NCBI GenBank assembly: GCA_016704435.1 | Contig: JADJAB010000011.1 | Span: forward strand, 62,001-126,000 | Direction: 5' to 3' | Length of the DNA stretch: 64,000 nt | Source: Rhodobacter sp. | GTDB lineage: Bacteria > Pseudomonadota > Alphaproteobacteria > Rhodobacterales > Rhodobacteraceae | In this document: positions 18,985-27,857 of the stretch, in pieces | How positions within the stretch are numbered: the first letter of the stretch is position 1 | Layout: the number at the start of each line of letters is the position of its first letter | The notes under the pieces: generated by a model | What the model was told of the DNA's origin: nothing | Seen by the model: only the letters and a program-made list of their open reading frames with translations | The model's database searches: none | Translations under genes and position numbers: made by a program

Positions 18985-19692
18985 CTATTCCAGCGTGGCG
19001 AAGAAGGCGGCCAGAGCGGCGATCTCTTCGTCGTTCAGGCGGCCGGCCATCATCTGCATCACCGGATGCGGCCGCAGCTTCTTCTTGTAGGCATGCATCG
19101 CCACCACGAAATCTTCCCTTGGCCAGCCGGTGATCGACGGGATGCCCAGGTCCGAGCCGTCGCGCTGGTGGCAGGTCTGGCATTCCGCGGCCAGATACTC
19201 GCCGTAGTCAGGGTCACCCTCGATGGCCAGGATGGCCGGATCCAGTTCATGGTCGGTCTTCAGGGCGGTGGGTTCGGCCTCGGGAATGTCCTGCGGCTTG
19301 TCCGACCATTCGCGCAGATAGGCCAGCAGGTCTGACCGCGCCGTAGTGTCCTTGAGGCCGCGATAGGTCATCTTCGTGCCCGAAACCAGCGCCTTGGGGT
19401 TTTCCAGATAGGGGTCCAGCGTCTCCAGCGTCCAGGTCAGCCCGTCGCTGCCCATTCGCGCCATCGCCCTGGAATAGGCAAAGCCGTCGGCACTCCCCGC
19501 GCGCCTGCCGAACACGCCGTTCAGAGGCGGGCCGATGCGGCGCATCGCGCCTTCGCCGATTTCGTGGCAGACCGCGCATTCCCGCTTGAAAAGAGCAGCG
19601 CCGCGGGCCGCGTCGCCGATCTCCTCGGCTGCCGCCGGGAACAGTCCGGCGGCAGCGAGGATGGCCAGCGCAGGAAGGAAGCGCCGGCCCAT
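18985..19692 (-). CDS. soxE: SoxE, diheme c-type cytochrome
   Basis: This 235-residue secreted cytochrome has two haem-binding motifs: CAVCH near residue 39 and CQTCH near residue 174. The signal peptide ends in the PAAAEE region. SoxE carries electrons from SoxF, and its position between soxD and soxF matches the Paracoccus order. The ATG at 19692 was chosen because the signal peptide follows it at once; longer frames have no exported start. It lies 5 bases after soxD. Confidence 0.88.
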   Translation of the reverse strand: MGRRFLPALAILAAAGLFPAAAEEIGDAARGAALFKRECAVCHEIGEGAMRRIGPPLNGVFGRRAGSADGFAYSRAMARMGSDGLTWTLETLDPYLENPKALVSGTKMTYRGLKDTTARSDLLAYLREWSDKPQDIPEAEPTALKTDHELDPAILAIEGDPDYGEYLAAECQTCHQRDGSDLGIPSITGWPREDFVVAMHAYKKKLRPHPVMQMMAGRLNDEEIAALAAFFATLE

Positions 19693-19697
19693 CTGTC

Positions 19698-20789
19698 CTA
19701 TCCGCCCAGCGCGCCAAGATAGGCAATGACAGCCGTCCGGTCTTCGGCCGACTTCAGGCCCACGAATGACATCTTGTTTCCCGGGAGGAAGCCCTTGGGA
19801 TCGGCCAGATAGGCCGCCAGCTCCGCCGCATCCCAGACCATGCCGCCCGCGCCCGCCTCGGCCATCGGCTTTGAATACTTGTATCCGTCGACCGTGCCGG
19901 CAACGCGGCCGACGATGCCGTTCAGCATCGGGCCGGTGATGTTCCTGGCACCCTCGCCGACCTTGTGGCAGGCGGCGCATTTCCTGAACACCTTCTCGCC
20001 CGCCGCGATCAGCGCCGGGTTTGCCTGTGAGCCTTCGGCATCAGCCGCGTTCTCCGCCGCCCCTTCTTCCGCCGGAGCTTCCGCCACGGGCGCACCCGGC
20101 GCCTCGGCCGCGGTCAGCATGATCGGCGGCAGGGTGCCCGCGGGCTTGCCGTCGGGGTCTTCCGGGGTCACGTTCAACTCGATCGCGCGCTTGGTCACCT
20201 GCGGCGGGGCATCCAGGCAATCTGCCATGCAGGGCGCGGTCGAGAACATCGGATACTCGGTTTCCGCCCGGTCGTCGGGGTAGAAGCCATCGACATTCGG
20301 CAGGGTGATTTCGGTGAAATTCTCCTTCGACAGGGTAAAGTCATCCTCGACCAGGCCGTTGGAATACAAAAGGAAAGCGGTGATCGCATAGGTCTCGTCC
20401 ACCGTCACCGTCTGCGCCTGACCGAACGGCATCGAGCGGTGGACATAGTCGAACACCGTCGAGAGATAGGGCCAGTAGCTGCCGATCGTCTTGACCGGGC
20501 GGCGGTCGGTCAGGGAGCCGGCCCCACCGGCCAGCACCGGCCAGCTGTCCAGCCCCTCGGCGAACTCGCCATGGCAGACGGCGCATTTCTCGGCGAACAC
20601 CTCTTCGCCGGTCAGCACATCGCCCGAGCCTTCGGGCAGGCCGGTGCCATCGGGCAGGACGGCGACATCCCAGGCGACAATCTCTTCGGGCAGGGCAGGG
20701 CGGCCAAGGCCCAGGCCTTCAGCAAAAGCGGGGGCTGCAAGGACGGACAGAACGGCCGAAGCCAGCGCCAGATTACGCGATCTCGACAT
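19698..20789 (-). CDS. soxD: SoxD, diheme cytochrome subunit of sulfane dehydrogenase
   Basis: This 363-residue secreted cytochrome c pairs with the molybdenum protein SoxC to oxidise the protein-bound sulfane sulfur. It has a signal peptide ending APAFAEG and two haem motifs, CAVCH in the first half and CAACH in the C-terminal half, joined by an alanine/glutamate-rich linker. The start overlaps the soxC end by 17 bases, so the two subunits are probably translated together. Length agrees with known SoxD. Confidence 0.9.
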   Translation of the reverse strand: MSRSRNLALASAVLSVLAAPAFAEGLGLGRPALPEEIVAWDVAVLPDGTGLPEGSGDVLTGEEVFAEKCAVCHGEFAEGLDSWPVLAGGAGSLTDRRPVKTIGSYWPYLSTVFDYVHRSMPFGQAQTVTVDETYAITAFLLYSNGLVEDDFTLSKENFTEITLPNVDGFYPDDRAETEYPMFSTAPCMADCLDAPPQVTKRAIELNVTPEDPDGKPAGTLPPIMLTAAEAPGAPVAEAPAEEGAAENAADAEGSQANPALIAAGEKVFRKCAACHKVGEGARNITGPMLNGIVGRVAGTVDGYKYSKPMAEAGAGGMVWDAAELAAYLADPKGFLPGNKMSFVGLKSAEDRTAVIAYLGALGG

Positions 20790-22057
20790 TCTCGACCTCC
20801 CCATCGGCGCGCACCCACCAGACCTGCATTGCGTTGTTGTGATAGACGTTGTTGACGCCCCGAACGGCCCGCAGCGCGTCTTTCGTCGGCTGGACATAGC
20901 CAGTCTCGTCCACCGCGCGCGACAGGATGAGCATTTCCTGCCCGTCCCAGGTCATGTCGAAATGGAACCGGGTCAGCGCCTTGGGCTTGACGTCGCCCGA
21001 CAACCGCGCCTCGGCCCAGGTATTGCCGCCGTCGACAGACACATCGACCTGCGCGATCTTGCCATTGCCGCTCCACGCCAGCCCGGTGATCACCAGGGGT
21101 CCCGCACCGTGGCGGATCGGCGCCTGCGGGCTGGGCGAGGTGATGACGGATTTAGCATCCATCACCCAGGTCCATTTCCGCGCCCGGCCGTCGGGCATCA
21201 GATCGGTGTATTTCGAGGTCTCTTCGCGGCCCTCCACCGCCTGGTCATAGACGGCAATCCGACGGACCCATTTGACCCACATGTTGCCTTCGAACCCCGG
21301 CACCACCAGCCGGGCGGGATAGCCGTGTTCCTTGCGCAATGCCTCGCCATTGGCGAAGAAGGCGACCATCACGTCGTCCAGCGCCTTTTCCAGCGGCATC
21401 GAGCGGCCGTTGGACGAGGCATCGGCGCCCTTCGACATAGACCCACTTCCCCTCGGGCTTCACGCCTGCCTCGGCCAGAAGGTCGCGCAGCATCACCCCG
21501 GTATATTCCATGTTGTGGATCATGCCCTGGGTGAACTGGCAGCCCTCAAGCTGGGCGCCGCCCCATTCCATGCCGCCATTCGCAGCGCATTCGCAAAAGG
21601 CGGTCATCACATGGCGCGGGAACCGCATCAGGTCTTCGAAGGTGAAGACCAGTGGCTGATCGACAAGGCCGTTGATCATCAGCCGGTAATCGGTTTTCGA
21701 CAGCTCGATAGCGCCCGAGTGGTGACGCTCGAACGCGCAGCCCTGCGGGGTGATGGTGCCTTCCAGCGCGTGGATCGGCGTGAAGTTGATCGACGAGGCG
21801 GTGCTTTCGGTCAGCCATTCGACATTGCGACGCACGACATGGCTCTCGAACCTGATCGGCATGCCGTAGGGCGTGGCATCGACCGCGTCGCCGAATTCGA
21901 CCGCCCAGGGCTGCACTTCGGTGATCAGCGGGTCGGGCGCTTCGGCGCGGGCGGCGGTGGCGGAGGCCACAAGGCCGGCACCAGCGGCTGCGGTGTTGCG
22001 CAGAAAGGCGCGGCGGCCCAGTCCGGTTTCTCGGCTGATTTCGGGTTCGTCGGTCAT
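20773..22057 (-). pseudogene. soxC: SoxC, molybdenum sulfane dehydrogenase, frameshifted
   Basis: SoxC is the sulfite-oxidase-fold molybdenum subunit that, with SoxD, oxidises sulfur held on SoxYZ. The Tat signal is GRRAFLRNTAAAGAGL, and the cofactor cysteine lies in FCECAANGGMEWGG. The frame breaks at 21428-21430: an extra G in GAAGGGCGCCGAT replaces the expected GAAGGCGCCGAT, and removing it joins KWVYVEG to ADASSNGRSMP. The repaired protein has 427 residues, the normal length. An indel in a three-base run suggests a consensus error. If real, the strain would lack sulfane dehydrogenase activity. Confidence 0.85.
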
Positions 22058-22086
22058 CTGGCGAACGCTCCTTGCAAGGGGCTGAA

Positions 22087-22105
22087 GCCGGTCGGAAAGA
22101 CCGGC
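22087..22105. terminator. Hairpin upstream of soxC
   Basis: A perfect 7-base stem GCCGGTC (22087-22093) and GACCGGC (22099-22105) encloses a GGAAA loop on the plus strand. It lies in the 5' leader of soxC, about 30 bases before its ATG. No strong T-run follows in either direction. It may be a processing or stability element between soxA and soxC, or a leftover of lost DNA. Confidence 0.45.
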
Positions 22106-22148
22106 ACGGCGGGTCGGATGCCCGAGGATGAAAATTGACAAACGAATG

Positions 22149-22179
22149 TCGCGGCCGCCAGCGGGTGCGGCGGCCGCGA
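22149..22179 (-). terminator. Strong GC hairpin after soxA
   Basis: A perfect 10-base stem, CGCGGCCGCC (22150-22159) and GGCGGCCGCG (22169-22178), extended by a T-A pair, encloses a 9-base loop. In the direction of soxA transcription it is followed by a moderately T-rich stretch (CATTCGTTTGTCAATTTT). It begins only 6 bases after the soxA stop and looks like a terminator or a 3'-end stabiliser of the soxXYZA message. Confidence 0.6.
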
Positions 22180-22184
22180 AAGCC

Positions 22185-23055
22185 CTAGTGGCGGACCGAG
22201 ACGCCCTCGACCATCAGGCCGTTGCCGCGCGAGGCGACATACAGCTCCAGCGCCTTGAACTCGTCCGAGTTGGGCTTGAAGGTCTCGGCGCGGGTGTCGC
22301 GGACGCAGCCAACGAAACGCTGCTGGGCGGACAGGATGCCGGCGTCCTTCAGGCGGTAAGTCGGAAAGCCGTTGACCTGGCCCTGGCTCAGGTGGTCGGC
22401 GCGGATGTAGAGGCCCTGGTTGTCCTCGTGGCAATTGGCGCAAGACATCTCCAGCTGGCCAAAGCGGGTGTAGTAGACTTCCTTGCCCTTTTCCCAGAAC
22501 GGCGCGGCCGTGCCGTCAATGGCGACGTTGACCAGCATCCCGCGCGACTGCATCGAGATCAGCGCCAGCATGTTCTTCATGTCGCCCGAGGTCATGCCCC
22601 AGGCCTCAAGGCCCATCCGCTCGGTCACGCAGGCGTTGACGTAGTTCTCGACCCCCATCAGGGCGCCGGTCCTTTCGTCGACCCGCGGTGTCACCGCGCG
22701 CAGCCCGGCCATGCTTTCCGGTCCTTCGTGGCAGCCCAGCGCAGCTTTCGCCGTTCGTGCCCATCGGTTCGTTCCACGCGTCCATGCCCAGATCGACAAA
22801 GACCATGCCGGGGTTGTCGAAATCATCGGCCTCAAGCGCGCGGGTCTCGGTTTCCCGGTAGTGCCAGCCCGACCAGATCGTGTCCATCACGCCCTTCAGG
22901 TGGTCGGGTGCGGGAGCGGTAGTGGAGATCTCCAGCGGGCCATCGTCGGTTTCGATGACCAGCGTGTCATCCACCGGATCCGCAAGGGCCACGCCCGCAA
23001 GAGCCAGTCCGAAGGCCGTCGTTGCGGCCAGTAGGTTCAGCTTGCGCTGCTGCAT
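22185..23055 (-). pseudogene. soxA: SoxA, diheme subunit of SoxAX, frameshifted
   Basis: SoxA with SoxX links thiosulfate to SoxY in the periplasm. The signal peptide ends GVALADP. The break lies inside the first haem motif: GCTGGGCTGCCAC has one G too many (22735-22737 on the plus strand), and removal gives CAGCH and joins GTNGES to EGPESMAGLRAV. The second motif CANCH and the active-site cysteine in GCVRDTRAE are intact. The repaired length is 289 residues, normal for diheme SoxA. The shift is probably a consensus error. Confidence 0.85.
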
Positions 23056-23090
23056 CGTCTCTCCTCCCCGAGGTTTCTGCGGCGCGCCGC

Positions 23091-23420
23091 TCAGGCCACT
23101 TCGATCGGCTTCGACTCTTCGTAGACCGAGCCGTCGTCGTCGTACCAGGTGAACTTGAACTCGCCAGCGGCATCGACCCTGGCGTCGAATTCGAAATAGG
23201 GGTTGGTCGAGACGGCCGGTTCGATGGCCACGTCGATCACGTTCACCCCATTCAGGTCGCAGGTGAAACGGTTGATGATCGAGCGCGGGATCAGCTTGCC
23301 GTCGGCATCCTTGCGCTGGCCCGATTCCATCTTGTGCGAGATCAGCGCCTTGATCGTGACCACTTCGCCAGCCGCTGCCGACTTGGGAACCTTCACGCGG
23401 GGTTTTGCATCATCTGCCAT
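23091..23420 (-). CDS. soxZ: SoxZ, sulfur carrier partner
   Basis: This 109-residue cytoplasm-made partner of SoxY has no signal peptide and is exported with SoxY. Typical stretches are TIKALISHKMESGQRKD and the aromatic strand FKFTWYDDDGS. Length is that of the family. It is preceded by soxY (22 bases apart) and followed by soxA, as in other sox clusters. SoxYZ carries the sulfur intermediates during thiosulfate oxidation. Confidence 0.93.
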   Translation of the reverse strand: MADDAKPRVKVPKSAAAGEVVTIKALISHKMESGQRKDADGKLIPRSIINRFTCDLNGVNVIDVAIEPAVSTNPYFEFDARVDAAGEFKFTWYDDDGSVYEESKPIEVA

Positions 23421-23442
23421 TTTTCTCTCCTCAATCCCTGTG

Positions 23443-23862
23443 TCAGCCGCCGCAGCCGCCGATGGTGACCTTGACGGTCGCCTGCGCCTGCACGATCGAA
23501 CCGTCTGCCATCTTGGCCAGCGCCATCACATCCTGGGTCTTGGCCAGGCGGATGCGGGTGGCGGCCATCTGGCTGCCGGCGGCGGGGCCGAAGGTGAAGG
23601 TGGCAACCGCCGGCTCCGGGTTGCCGGTAGCCAGAAGCATGATCGCCACCGCGCCGGGGGCCGAGACCGAGACCGGAACGGTGTTGCCGTTCTCGGCAAT
23701 CTCGGGGGCAGTCAGGGTGATGCCGCCGCTGCCGGGGGCGGCGCCACCAGTGAAGGCGGCGGTCAGCTCGTCCACCGTGGCAGCCGAGGCCAGGCCGGGC
23801 ATTGCCGCAACGGCAACGCCGCCAAGGCCGACCCAGAGTGCTTTGCGTCTGTTCAGATTCAT
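23443..23862 (-). CDS. soxY: SoxY, sulfur-carrying protein
   Basis: This 139-residue Tat-exported protein (signal NLNRRKALWVGLGG) ends in the hallmark swinging arm GGCGG, whose cysteine binds the sulfur substrate. It works as a heterodimer with SoxZ in the periplasm. Length and place between soxX and soxZ are standard. The carrier is intact even though soxB, whose product would release sulfate from it, is missing from the locus. Confidence 0.94.
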   Translation of the reverse strand: MNLNRRKALWVGLGGVAVAAMPGLASAATVDELTAAFTGGAAPGSGGITLTAPEIAENGNTVPVSVSAPGAVAIMLLATGNPEPAVATFTFGPAAGSQMAATRIRLAKTQDVMALAKMADGSIVQAQATVKVTIGGCGG

Positions 23863-23896
23863 GTCAGGTCTCCTGTGGTCTTGTTGGGCCTTGCCG

Positions 23897-24382
23897 TCAC
23901 TCTTTCAGCGTCAGCAGGTAGGCCACGACATCTTCGATTTCCTGGCCGGTCAGGATCGGCGGCAGATCACCCTCGGGCGCCTTGCCGGAATAGGCATTGC
24001 CCGGCCGGATGAAGCCTTCGGTCTTGTAGAAGGCGGGCATGAAGCTGCCGTCGAAGGTCATCTTCGCGTTGCTCACGATGCCGCGCAGTTGGGCTTCGGA
24101 ATAGCGGTCCGCCACGCCGTCCAGCGGCGGCGCGATATTGCCCGGAAACTGCACGTCCGGCATGGCTTCAATCACGTGACAGGCCACGCAATTGCCCAGC
24201 GCTGCGGTGGTCATCACCTTGGCTCCGGCCTCGGCGTCGCCGGCACCGCCGGTCAGCGAGGCCGCAACCGCGCCCTCTTCATAGGCAACATCCTTGGGTG
24301 CGGTTTCGCTGGCCGCAGGCAGAGCCGCGACGATGACTGCCGCAGCTGCCGACAAGACATTTCGCGTCTTTGGGCGCGTCAT
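23897..24382 (-). CDS. soxX: SoxX, monohaem cytochrome c subunit of SoxAX
   Basis: This 161-residue secreted cytochrome has one haem motif, CVACH near residue 65, and a distal methionine candidate in NAKMTFDGSFMPAF. The signal peptide ends near AASET. It forms SoxAX with SoxA. It is the first gene of the soxXYZA unit, and an AT-rich operator-like region lies in front of it. Confidence 0.92.
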   Translation of the reverse strand: MTRPKTRNVLSAAAAVIVAALPAASETAPKDVAYEEGAVAASLTGGAGDAEAGAKVMTTAALGNCVACHVIEAMPDVQFPGNIAPPLDGVADRYSEAQLRGIVSNAKMTFDGSFMPAFYKTEGFIRPGNAYSGKAPEGDLPPILTGQEIEDVVAYLLTLKE

Positions 24383-24440
24383 GAGTGGTCCTCCCTGGTC
24401 TCTTCCCCGAGTCGAAGTCTAAACGCGGCATCCCGAAGCA

Positions 24441-24480
24441 TGCAATAGAAATATATGCATTCGCGAATATTCCTATATCC
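24441..24480 (-). promoter_or_regulatory. soxX promoter/operator region
   Basis: In this GC-rich sequence a sharply AT-rich stretch contains two overlapping palindromes, ATTCGCGAAT (24459-24468) and GAATATTC (24465-24472), flanked by ATATAT and CCTATAT. ATTC/GAAT half-sites are the known pattern for SqrR/BigR/SoxR-type ArsR repressors. It lies between soxW and soxX, so soxXYZA probably has its own regulated promoter. The binding itself is inferred. Confidence 0.55.
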
Positions 24481-24503
24481 GCTTGGAAAGACACGATTTG
24501 CCG

Positions 24504-25064
24504 TCAGTTCTGGGCGTTGATCTGCTCGGCCAGGTACTTCTGGAAGTTCTCGCCGTCGGCATATCCGTGGTCGCGCACCCAGGTCAGCAGCGCCCTGGTG
24601 GTGCCCTTGCCGAAGGCGCCGGGCATGGTGGCCACGGCGGCCTGGGCGGCGGTCTGGCCCTCGGCCACCTCTTCGGGCAGGAAGATCAGCGTCGGGGTGA
24701 ACATCACGCCCCAGCGCATCGCCATGTCCTTTTCCGAAAGGACCGTGCCGTCGAGGTCCGTCACCTCGACATCACCGAAGAGATTCAGCTGCACCACGAA
24801 ATAGCTGTCGCGGATCAGCGCGTCGATTTCCGGGTCCGGGTAGACCTCTTCATGCATCTGGGTGCAGTAGATGCAGCCGCGCTGTTCGACCGTGATCAAA
24901 AGGCGCTTGCCCTCGGCATTGGCCTCGGCCAGATCCTCGCGCAGGTCCTTGAAGGTTTCGCGCAGCCAGGTCGGCTTGTGCAAGCCGTCATCGCCCAGTT
25001 CGTCCGCGAAGGCGGCGAATGGCAGGCAAAACGCGGCGGCGAGGGCGATCTTGTGCAGGAACAT
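24504..25064 (-). CDS. soxW: SoxW, periplasmic thioredoxin
   Basis: This 186-residue thioredoxin-fold protein has a signal peptide ending FAAFADE and the active-site motif GCIYC near residue 64. It receives electrons from the membrane protein SoxV and keeps Sox components reduced, probably SoxY. It lies 18 bases after soxV. Length agrees with SoxW proteins. Confidence 0.88.
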   Translation of the reverse strand: MFLHKIALAAAFCLPFAAFADELGDDGLHKPTWLRETFKDLREDLAEANAEGKRLLITVEQRGCIYCTQMHEEVYPDPEIDALIRDSYFVVQLNLFGDVEVTDLDGTVLSEKDMAMRWGVMFTPTLIFLPEEVAEGQTAAQAAVATMPGAFGKGTTRALLTWVRDHGYADGENFQKYLAEQINAQN

Positions 25065-25082
25065 GGCGTTTCCTTTCCCGGG

Positions 25083-25823
25083 TCACTTGAGGGTCGAGGA
25101 CCAGTCGAAATTCTCGACCAGCCATTGCGAGAGGATCGAAACCGAATTGGTGGCGATCAGGATGGCAAAGACGATCAGCATCGCCCCCATCACCTTTTCC
25201 ACATGACCCATCAGCGCCCGGTTGCGCGCCACCCAGGCCAGGAAGGGCTGCGCAAAGGCTGCCGCGACCACGAAGGGCGAGGTCATCGCCAGCCCGAAGG
25301 TCAGCACCAGCATGGTGCCCTGCATCAGCGTCTCCTTCGTCGCCGCGATCATCAGGATGCTGGCCAGCACCGGCCCGACGCAGGCGGTCCAGCCAAAGCC
25401 GAAGGCCAGGCCCATGACATAGGCGCCGAAGACGGTCTTCGGGTCGGATTTCGATTCCATCCGCGCCTCGCGCAGCAGGAAGGGGATGCGCAGCACGCCC
25501 AGAAAATGCAGGCCGAAGACGAAGATCACCGCCGCCGCGCCATAGCTCAGCCATTCCTTCCATTGCCGGAACGCCTGCCCGGCTGCCGTGGCGCCCAGCC
25601 CCATCAGGCCGAAGATCGTGGTCACCCCCAGCGCGAAGAACAATGCCGAGATGAACAGTCGCCGTTGCGCGCCCGGCGCGATTTCGCCCTGGCCGCGCAG
25701 TTCGGCCACCGACATGCCGCCCATGTAGCTGAAGTAAAAGGGGACCATCGGCAGGATGCAGGGCGAGAAGAACGCCAGAAGCCCAGCCAGCGCCGCGCCG
25801 CCAAAGGTGACATCTGTCAGCAT
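25083..25823 (-). CDS. soxV: SoxV, CcdA-type thiol electron transporter
   Basis: This 246-residue membrane protein of the CcdA/DsbD family has about six hydrophobic segments. The two reactive cysteines are in FFSPCILPMVPF near residue 21 and in GWTACVGPVLAS. It carries reducing power from cytoplasmic thioredoxin to periplasmic SoxW. It is the first gene of the minus-strand sox units, and its promoter faces that of soxS. Confidence 0.9.
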   Translation of the reverse strand: MLTDVTFGGAALAGLLAFFSPCILPMVPFYFSYMGGMSVAELRGQGEIAPGAQRRLFISALFFALGVTTIFGLMGLGATAAGQAFRQWKEWLSYGAAAVIFVFGLHFLGVLRIPFLLREARMESKSDPKTVFGAYVMGLAFGFGWTACVGPVLASILMIAATKETLMQGTMLVLTFGLAMTSPFVVAAAFAQPFLAWVARNRALMGHVEKVMGAMLIVFAILIATNSVSILSQWLVENFDWSSTLK

Positions 25824-25862
25824 CCGCCCCTCCCGAAGCCTGCGCTTGCCGGATGGCTGCGC

Positions 25863-25892
25863 AAATAGTAATATTCAGATATACGAAGGGAA
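25863..25892. promoter_or_regulatory. Operator between soxV and soxS
   Basis: The 77-bp gap between the divergent soxV and soxS genes has an AT-rich core with ATTC (25873-25876), eight bases, then GAAG (25885-25888). This is one base off the ATTC-N8-GAAT site described for SqrR/BigR-type regulators. SoxR encoded nearby is the likely ligand, controlling both directions. Confidence 0.55.
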
Positions 25893-25900
25893 CGTCAACC

Positions 25901-26275
25901 ATGATCCGCCGCCAGTTTCTTCTTGCCTCCGCGCTGCTGTTGGCGGCGGCTGTGCAGGCCCGCGCGGGGGATGGCGATCTGAGCCTGCTGATGTTCGAAC
26001 AGCCCGGTTGCAGCTATTGCGCGGCCTGGAATGCCGATGTCGGCCCGGAATACGACCTGACCGACGAGGGCAAGGCCGCGCCGCTGCGCCGTGTGCAACT
26101 GCGCGACGGCATCCCCGAAGGCATGGCTCTGGAGTCGATGCCGGTCTTCACGCCCACTTTCGTGCTGGTGCGAGAGGGGCGGGAACTGGCCCGGATCGAG
26201 GGTTATCCGGGCGAGGATTTCTTCTGGGGCCTTCTGGCCGCCATGCTGCGCGACGCCGGGGTGACGCTGCCCTAG
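25901..26275 (+). CDS. soxS: SoxS, periplasmic thioredoxin-like protein
   Basis: This 124-residue protein has a signal peptide (about residues 1-22, ending VQARAGDG) and a thioredoxin-type CSYC motif near residue 39. In Paracoccus SoxS protects and reactivates SoxYZ from its disulfide-type inactive form. It is divergent from soxV and precedes soxR, as in the classical order. The ATG at 25901 was chosen because the exported start follows it. Confidence 0.85.
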   Translation: MIRRQFLLASALLLAAAVQARAGDGDLSLLMFEQPGCSYCAAWNADVGPEYDLTDEGKAAPLRRVQLRDGIPEGMALESMPVFTPTFVLVREGRELARIEGYPGEDFFWGLLAAMLRDAGVTLP

Positions 26276-26386
26276 GGGGTGTGTCCGCCTTGCCCGTGCC
26301 GCCGGGTCTTCGCTGCCTTGGCGCGGGCTGCGGGTTGCAGTCCGGCAAGCCGCGCGGGAAGATGCGCCGGAGAGGAAGGGGTCTGG

Positions 26387-26746
26387 ATGCCGGCGGACGT
26401 ATCGCAGCACGACAGGGCGGGTGGCGGCGATCAGCCCGAAACCGGGCGGCTGCTCGCTCATGCCATGGACGCGGCCAACTTCCTCAAGGCGCTGGGCCAC
26501 GACGGGCGGCTGATGATCCTGTGCCATCTGGCGACCGGGCCCAAGACGGTGACCGAACTTGAAAATCTTCTGTCCTCGCGGCAGGCTGTGGTCAGCCAGC
26601 AGCTGGCCCGGCTGCGGTACGAAGGGCTGGTCAGCGCCCGGCGTGACAAGCAGACGATCATCTACTCGATCCTCGATCCGAAGGTGACCGAAACGATCGC
26701 CGTGCTGACACGGCTGTTCTGCGGCGATGCCGGCGAACCGGGCTGA
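26387..26746 (+). CDS. soxR: SoxR, ArsR-family sulfur-responsive repressor
   Basis: This 119-residue winged-helix protein would repress the sox genes until persulfide or a related species oxidises it. The HTH is around SSRQAVVSQQLARLRYEGLV. Two cysteines, in LMILCHLA and in RLFCGDAG, match the redox pair of SqrR/BigR. The ATG at 26387 is supported by an AGAGGAAGGGG ribosome site. It lies 111 bases after soxS and 19 bases before soxT. Confidence 0.87.
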   Translation: MPADVSQHDRAGGGDQPETGRLLAHAMDAANFLKALGHDGRLMILCHLATGPKTVTELENLLSSRQAVVSQQLARLRYEGLVSARRDKQTIIYSILDPKVTETIAVLTRLFCGDAGEPG

Positions 26747-26765
26747 CAGGGGAGGAACTGGCACG

Positions 26766-27812
26766 ATGGACGAACTGCCCTATGGCGTGCTTGCGGCCCT
26801 CGTGGGGCTTGGCGGTGGTCTGGCCCTGGGCCTTGCCGCGAGGCTGGGAGATTTCTGCACCCTCGGCGCAGTCGAATCCGCCGTTTACGGCAAGGACCAG
26901 AAGCGCCTGCGGCTGTGGGGCGTGGTGCTGGCAGTGGCGATCCTTGGTACCCAGGTCGGCGGGCAGGCGGGCTGGATCGACATTGGCGCCAGCTTCTATC
27001 ACGCGATCCGGTGGAACATCGCGGCCTCGATCGTCGGCGGGCTGATCTTCGGCTATGGCATGGCGATGGCCGGAAACTGCGGCTTTGGCGCGCTGGTGCG
27101 TTTCGGGGGCGGCGACCTTCGGTCTCTGGTGGTCGTGGTGGTGATGGGCATCTTCGGCTTTGTCGCCATGGCCGGGCCGCTGGCGCCCTTGCGCGTGGCT
27201 CTTTTCCCCGAAACCCCGGCGACGGGGCCGCAGGGCGTGGTGCATGACCTGACCACGCTGACCGGCTTGCCGCCCGCTGCCGTCTTCCTGCCAATCGCCG
27301 CCGCAGCGATTGCCTGGGCGCTGGCCCATGCGCCGCTGCGCCGGTCTCCCAAGATGATCGGCTGGGGCGTGGTGGCGGGGCTGGCCGTGGTCTGGTGCTT
27401 TGCCGGCACCTCCTGGCTGGCCGAGGCGTCTCTGGGAGCGGTGCAGGTCGAGGGACCGTCATTCACCGCCCCGGTGGGCCGCACGCTGATCTTCCTGATG
27501 ACCTCCACCGCCGGCGGGCTTACCTTTTCCGTTGGCGCGGTATCGGGCGTTATGCTGGGTGCGCTGGCCGGGTCGATGCTGCGCGGAATGTTCCGCTGGG
27601 AGGCCTGCGAAGACCCGCGCGAACTGGGCCGACAGGTCGGCGGTGCGGTGCTGATGGGCATCGGCGGGGTGATCGCGCTGGGCTGCTCGGTCGGGCAGGG
27701 AGTGACGGCCTTTGCCACGCTGGCCTGGTCCGGCCCGGTGACGCTGGCCGCCATCATCGCGGGGGCGCTGATCGGCCTGCGCCAGCTGATCGGCGGCTAC
27801 CAGCCGGAGTGA
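26766..27812 (+). CDS. soxT: SoxT-type YeeE/YedE sulfur-transport membrane protein
   Basis: This 348-residue protein has two YeeE/YedE (DUF395) halves and about nine hydrophobic segments. Conserved cysteines sit in GDFCTLGAVES, AGNCGFGALVR and LGCSVGQG, the pattern linked to thiosulfate or sulfur-compound import. It directly follows soxR. SoxT proteins are thought to bring the inducing sulfur species into the cytoplasm. Confidence 0.8.
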   Translation: MDELPYGVLAALVGLGGGLALGLAARLGDFCTLGAVESAVYGKDQKRLRLWGVVLAVAILGTQVGGQAGWIDIGASFYHAIRWNIAASIVGGLIFGYGMAMAGNCGFGALVRFGGGDLRSLVVVVVMGIFGFVAMAGPLAPLRVALFPETPATGPQGVVHDLTTLTGLPPAAVFLPIAAAAIAWALAHAPLRRSPKMIGWGVVAGLAVVWCFAGTSWLAEASLGAVQVEGPSFTAPVGRTLIFLMTSTAGGLTFSVGAVSGVMLGALAGSMLRGMFRWEACEDPRELGRQVGGAVLMGIGGVIALGCSVGQGVTAFATLAWSGPVTLAAIIAGALIGLRQLIGGYQPE

Positions 27813-27837
27813 CCCACCCTGGCTGACCCCTCTGCCG

Positions 27838-27854
27838 CCTTCCGCCGCGGAAGG
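27838..27854. repeat. Small palindrome after soxT
   Basis: CCTTCCGC and GCGGAAGG flank a single C, giving a 17-base palindrome. No T-run follows, so it is at best a weak terminator for soxT. Confidence 0.35.
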
Positions 27855-27857
27855 GGT

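Noticed and set aside
22058..22184. Possible remains of soxB
   Set aside because: All frames were read; no SoxB-like sequence is present, only hairpins and the soxC leader.
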